DNA of 64,000 nucleotides from Phragmites australis (taxonomy: Eukaryota; Streptophyta; Magnoliopsida; Poales; Poaceae): positions 191,001-255,000 of the forward strand of contig NC_084940.1 of the NCBI RefSeq assembly GCF_958298935.1, read 5' to 3'. Below are positions 60,564-64,000 of the stretch, piece by piece. Position numbers and translations under genes: made by a program. Every line of letters starts with the position of its first letter. Position 1 is the stretch's first letter. The notes beneath the pieces were generated by a model, which worked only from the letters and a program-made list of their open reading frames with translations, did not search any database and had not been told where the DNA came from.

Positions 60564-60890
60564 GCCTGCCGGGGGAATCGCTCGGGGGGGTGTTTCCTCG
60601 CTTGCCTTGTTTTGCTTCCTCGTGTCAAACATCTCTCACCGACAGGGTGGGCCCGCGGAGTCTTGCTCGTCCCCGGGCTACCTTAAGATTTCAATCTCAG
60701 CAGGAATAATGATTCGAGAGAATTTTTTACATTTTAATAAGCGAGGCCTTAACGAATCATTTCTTTTATTTTCTTGAGAAACAAGCATTTGCAATCTTCT
60801 TTTTTTGAGAAACAAACATTTGCAACCCTGCATACGTACGTACTTGGTCTAAAGAAAAAAAAAACTTGCATGCATAGGTAAGGTAAATTT
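60564..60890. other. Nucleotidyltransferase promoter region
   Basis: 327 bp between the nucleotidyltransferase start and the end of the hAT element. It must hold the core promoter unless this extends into the transposon. No clear TATA box recognised. Confidence 0.5.
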
Positions 60891-61080
60891 TAGGGATGAA
60901 AACGGACGGGAACGGTCGGGAAAACCCTCTAACCATTTTCGTTTTCACATTTTCTCAACCGGACGAAAACGAAAACGGGATAGACGGGAACGGAAACGGT
61001 CGGGACATAATCGGATGGTCGAAAACGAACTAATCCGATAGGGAAAATGGCGGTATCGGTCGGGATTCGAAAAACACAAC
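60891..61080. repeat. hAT terminal repeat and subterminal AAACGG cluster
   Basis: Variants of AAACGG, AACGG and CGGTCGGGA recur on both strands, about ten times in 180 bp. In Ac, AAACGG is the core of the transposase-binding sites. Confidence 0.75.
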
Positions 61081-61374
61081 GAAAACAAAAACCCACAAAA
61101 CCATCAAGATGTGTCAACATGTATAAGTTTAACATGACTACAATAAATACATCATCCATGCTTAGTGATATAACATAACGATGACATGTATATATTTAAC
61201 CACACAAACAATAAGTCTCAAACAAATAAATAAGTGAACGATAGTACAAATATCCATACAACCACACAAAGTCTTAACATAATAACATCGAACCACTAGT
61301 CCACCACAACGTCAACATATGACAATAATAGGACAACAAAACATGAACATAAACATTCTTCAATCACACTCGGC

Positions 61375-63862
61375 CTATAGCTGCTCATAATCATTCATCA
61401 CATCTGGATCACTTGCTATTTCTTCTTCTTTCTCCTGTAATTTTACAATGCATGAAAAAAGGACATGTTAGTCAGGATGTACATGAAAAACAAAAAAAAA
61501 GAGCATAGCTAGTGAGCGAGTGTGTGATCAGCTTCGGACATCCATGCATCAAAATGACCAAGAGATTCTATGCACCTCCAGCCTTGTACCATGAGAGGAT
61601 AGCATAAGTACGGTAAGTACCTCATGCATCAGTTTATTGGAAATGGTCTCTAGAACCTCGAGATCATCCACAATGGAAGAAAAATTCTTGGAATCTAAAA
61701 AATCAAACAAAGACACATACATCAGTCAAAGAAAATAACCAATTATTGCATGATTATAAATGGCAAACTATTTAAATTATCACCTTTTCTTCTTGCAGCT
61801 ACCCAATCTTTGGTGCAAATTAATGCTTGTACCATCTCAGGATCAAGACGGCTGCGATAAGGATCAATGACACGGCCACCAGCACTAAAGGCAGACTCTG
61901 AAGCAACCGTTGACACTTGTATGGCCATCATATCACGGGCAATTTGTGAAAGAATAGGGTAATCTTCTGTATGGTTCTTCCAATATGCTAAAATATCAAA
62001 TTGGCTCTGCTTCAAAAGTGGCTCTGCCATGTATTTCTCCAACTCACTTATGCCATCTCTATCAGGGCCACAATCATCATATAAGAAGCTTTCTAGTTCA
62101 TCATTTCTATTTCCCATGAGCTCATCTACTGGGTTTGTAGGTTCATTCACATTACTCTTTGCCTTTGAAGATATAGGTGCAGAACTAGCATAAAATTGAT
62201 ACACCTTCTTTACAAGACTAACAAACTCTTCAAGGTGAACTTGATACAAACCACCATAGAACTTTCTCATGTAAAATTCTACAAGCTTTTTCTTGTACCT
62301 AGAATCAAGAAAGCATGCCACTGCAAGAGCAGTACTAGACTTGTTCCAATATTTCTCAAACTTTGTATCCATAGCAGTTGCCATTTCACTAATAATAAAA
62401 CTTTCACTAACTTTCCATTTACCAAGCAATTCTTTTATCTCACAGAATCCTTTATAAAACATATTTGCAGTTGGATATAAAGTACCAGAGAGAAGTTCAG
62501 TAAGATCATAGAATTTCATCAAGCACTGAAAAATAGTTATAGCCATATTCCATTCATCAGAAGATGGAGAAATTTTCTCGTACCTACGGCGATCCGAGGA
62601 CTTAAGCCTCACAAAAGCAGGCTTGTAGTACAAGGCATCCCTCAGCATCAAATAGGTTGAATTCCACCTAGTTGAAACATCAAGTGAGAGACCCTTTGTT
62701 GTATCCAATCCACACTCAGTGGCACACTTTATGAGTTCCTCCCACTGCAACGGAGAGCCCTTTACAGCTAGTACAAGTGCTTTAATCTTCTCAATTGTTT
62801 TTGCAATTACACTTAGACCATCTCTAGCAACCAAATTGAGTATGTGGCAGGCACATCTCACATGAAAAAATATACCATCACAAACTAAAGAAGCATGAAC
62901 ATCTTTGAGATCAGTAATTATGTCGTTAACTGCCACTTCATTTGCACTAGCATTGTCCAAAGTTAATGCAAACAATTTCTTCTCAATGTACCACTTGACC
63001 ATAAGTTCAGAGAAGGTCTGTGCCAACTTCTTACCAGTATGTCGTCCTTCTACATGAAAGAAACCCGCAATTCTCTTCTGAATATGCCAATCATCATCTA
63101 TCCAATGAATGGTGACACACATGTATGATTTGTTTTGACATGATGTCCACATGTCCATGGTTGCACTAAAGCGGCAATGAACATTTTTAAATTGTGCATA
63201 CAATTTATCCTTTTCTTCCAAATATATGTCCATGATTTCCTTTCTAGCAGTAACACGAGACTTGATTGGAAAATTAGGGCGCAATGATTTAATAAACTCA
63301 ACAAAGTAATCATGCTCAACTATATTGAAAGGATACTCATGCATGATTATTGCCAAATACAATTTCTTAAGACTAGCTTCCTGATCATACCTGTAAGGCT
63401 CAACAACAGTAATGTCTTTTCCATGATCCTTTTCCACTTTGAGTTGTTGCTGCCCTTTTACTATACTATGAGCTGACTTCAAATGATTCCGAAATCCGGA
63501 TGTTCCATGATAGCTCTCAGCCCTATATTTGGACTTGCAATTTGGAAAGTTGCAATATCCCCAGCACTGCTCATACTTCTTCCCATTCACCTCTACTATA
63601 TCTGTTTTCTTGGTAAAGTACTGCCAGACATCAGATGTGCACTTCTTCAGCCGCTTTGTAGTTGTCTGAGATTCTGCTCTATCATCAACAATAACAACAT
63701 TAGAATTTGGAGCTACATCATCACCCTGCTCCTGTGTATGTGTGCCACTGCCATCGGTGCCAATAGAAACCCTCTCAACTGCAGGTGTTGTAGATGATGC
63801 TAACACACCAAGATGTACACTCGAGCTAACACTTTGAACTTCGTTTGCCTTTCTCTTTGGTC
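61375..63862 (-). CDS. hAT transposase, Ac-like, BED zinc finger (5' end outside window)
   Basis: Exons (minus): 63,862-61,784; 61,694-61,621; 61,434-61,375. The first is open throughout and its start is a splice acceptor (TTCTTGTCAG|GACC), so at least one upstream exon is missing. Domains: a basic N-terminus (PKRKANE); a BED zinc finger (about 63,460-63,640, DVWQYFTKK, then CNFPNC and H-L-K-S-AHS); an RNase H-like core with FSATMDMWTS and LTLDNASAN; and the hAT C-terminal dimerisation domain STVASESAFSAGGRVIDPYR and RLDPEMVQALICTKDW. Junctions are phase 1 and phase 0 and add an acidic tail ending NDYEQL. The protein excises and inserts hAT elements. No stop or shift is seen, so it may be functional; a domesticated gene is less likely because the hAT terminus lies close by. 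Confidence 0.88.
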
Positions 63863-64000
63863 CTGACAAGAATCAATAATACAAGAATCAATAAAAGGTT
63901 TTTACAATTGATGACACAACAAATTCTTAGATACAAATAAATTGGATACAAATAAATGAACAAAGGACATTATATCATTATCATGGGGAATGATATAAAA

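Larger units (their letters stand above)
60891..64000 (-). mobile_element. Ac-like hAT transposon, runs off the window
   Basis: The left terminus TAGGGATGAAAACGG at 60,891 is the Ac/Ds-type hAT inverted repeat. The next 180 bp are packed with AAACGG/CCGTTT and GGTCGGGA motifs (60,905-61,075), like the subterminal transposase-binding sites of maize Ac. The transposase reads leftward towards this end. The 8 bases outside are GTAAATTT. The other terminus and the transposase 5' exon lie beyond base 64,000. Confidence 0.85.

Noticed and set aside
1..64000. Bacterial, viral or organellar operon structure
   Set aside because: The genes are intron-bearing plant nuclear genes with long AT-rich spacers. 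There are no operons, and no tRNA or rRNA genes were seen.

Overview
The window is nuclear DNA of a grass (Poaceae). Several things point there: intron-rich genes separated by long AT-rich stretches, GC-rich first exons, Stowaway- and Tourist-type MITEs, and nested LTR retrotransposons of grass type. The encoded proteins (chloroplast NADP-malate dehydrogenase, SOSEKI, an ACT-repeat protein, a SRC2-like C2 protein) are clearly plant. I cannot name the species.

Layout. About 1-20,030 is a transposon-dominated block: a truncated CACTA-type element carrying a gene fragment, a Ty3/gypsy chromovirus remnant, GC-rich LTR-type copies in opposite orientation, and a 2.7 kb solo LTR with a perfect 5-bp target duplication. 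It ends in an 8.5 kb Mutator-like element (MULE, 11,564-20,032). That MULE holds three decayed genes: a MURA-type transposase, a small second gene that looks Myb/SANT-like, and, convergent to them, a five-exon plant mobile domain (PMD) gene.

About 21,000-60,560 is the gene block: a SRC2-like C2 protein (+), NADP-malate dehydrogenase in 13 exons (-), a SUB1/O-fucosyltransferase-like membrane protein (+), SOSEKI (-), an ACR9/10-like ACT-repeat protein (+), a 2-oxoglutarate dioxygenase (-) and a HESO1-like terminal nucleotidyltransferase in 10 exons (-). MITEs, a LINE relic and an LTR relic lie between them. These are ordinary, functionally independent host genes; no pathway links them.

From 60,891 to the right edge lies an Ac-like hAT element whose transposase is open throughout the window. 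Its other end is outside the window.

The most unusual item is the MULE with transposase, Myb/SANT-like gene and PMD gene. Its long terminal inverted repeats contain a perfect hairpin and appear to supply matching GA-rich leaders to the two outer genes. Exon borders were set by hand from splice consensus and reading frame, so individual borders may be off by a few bases.
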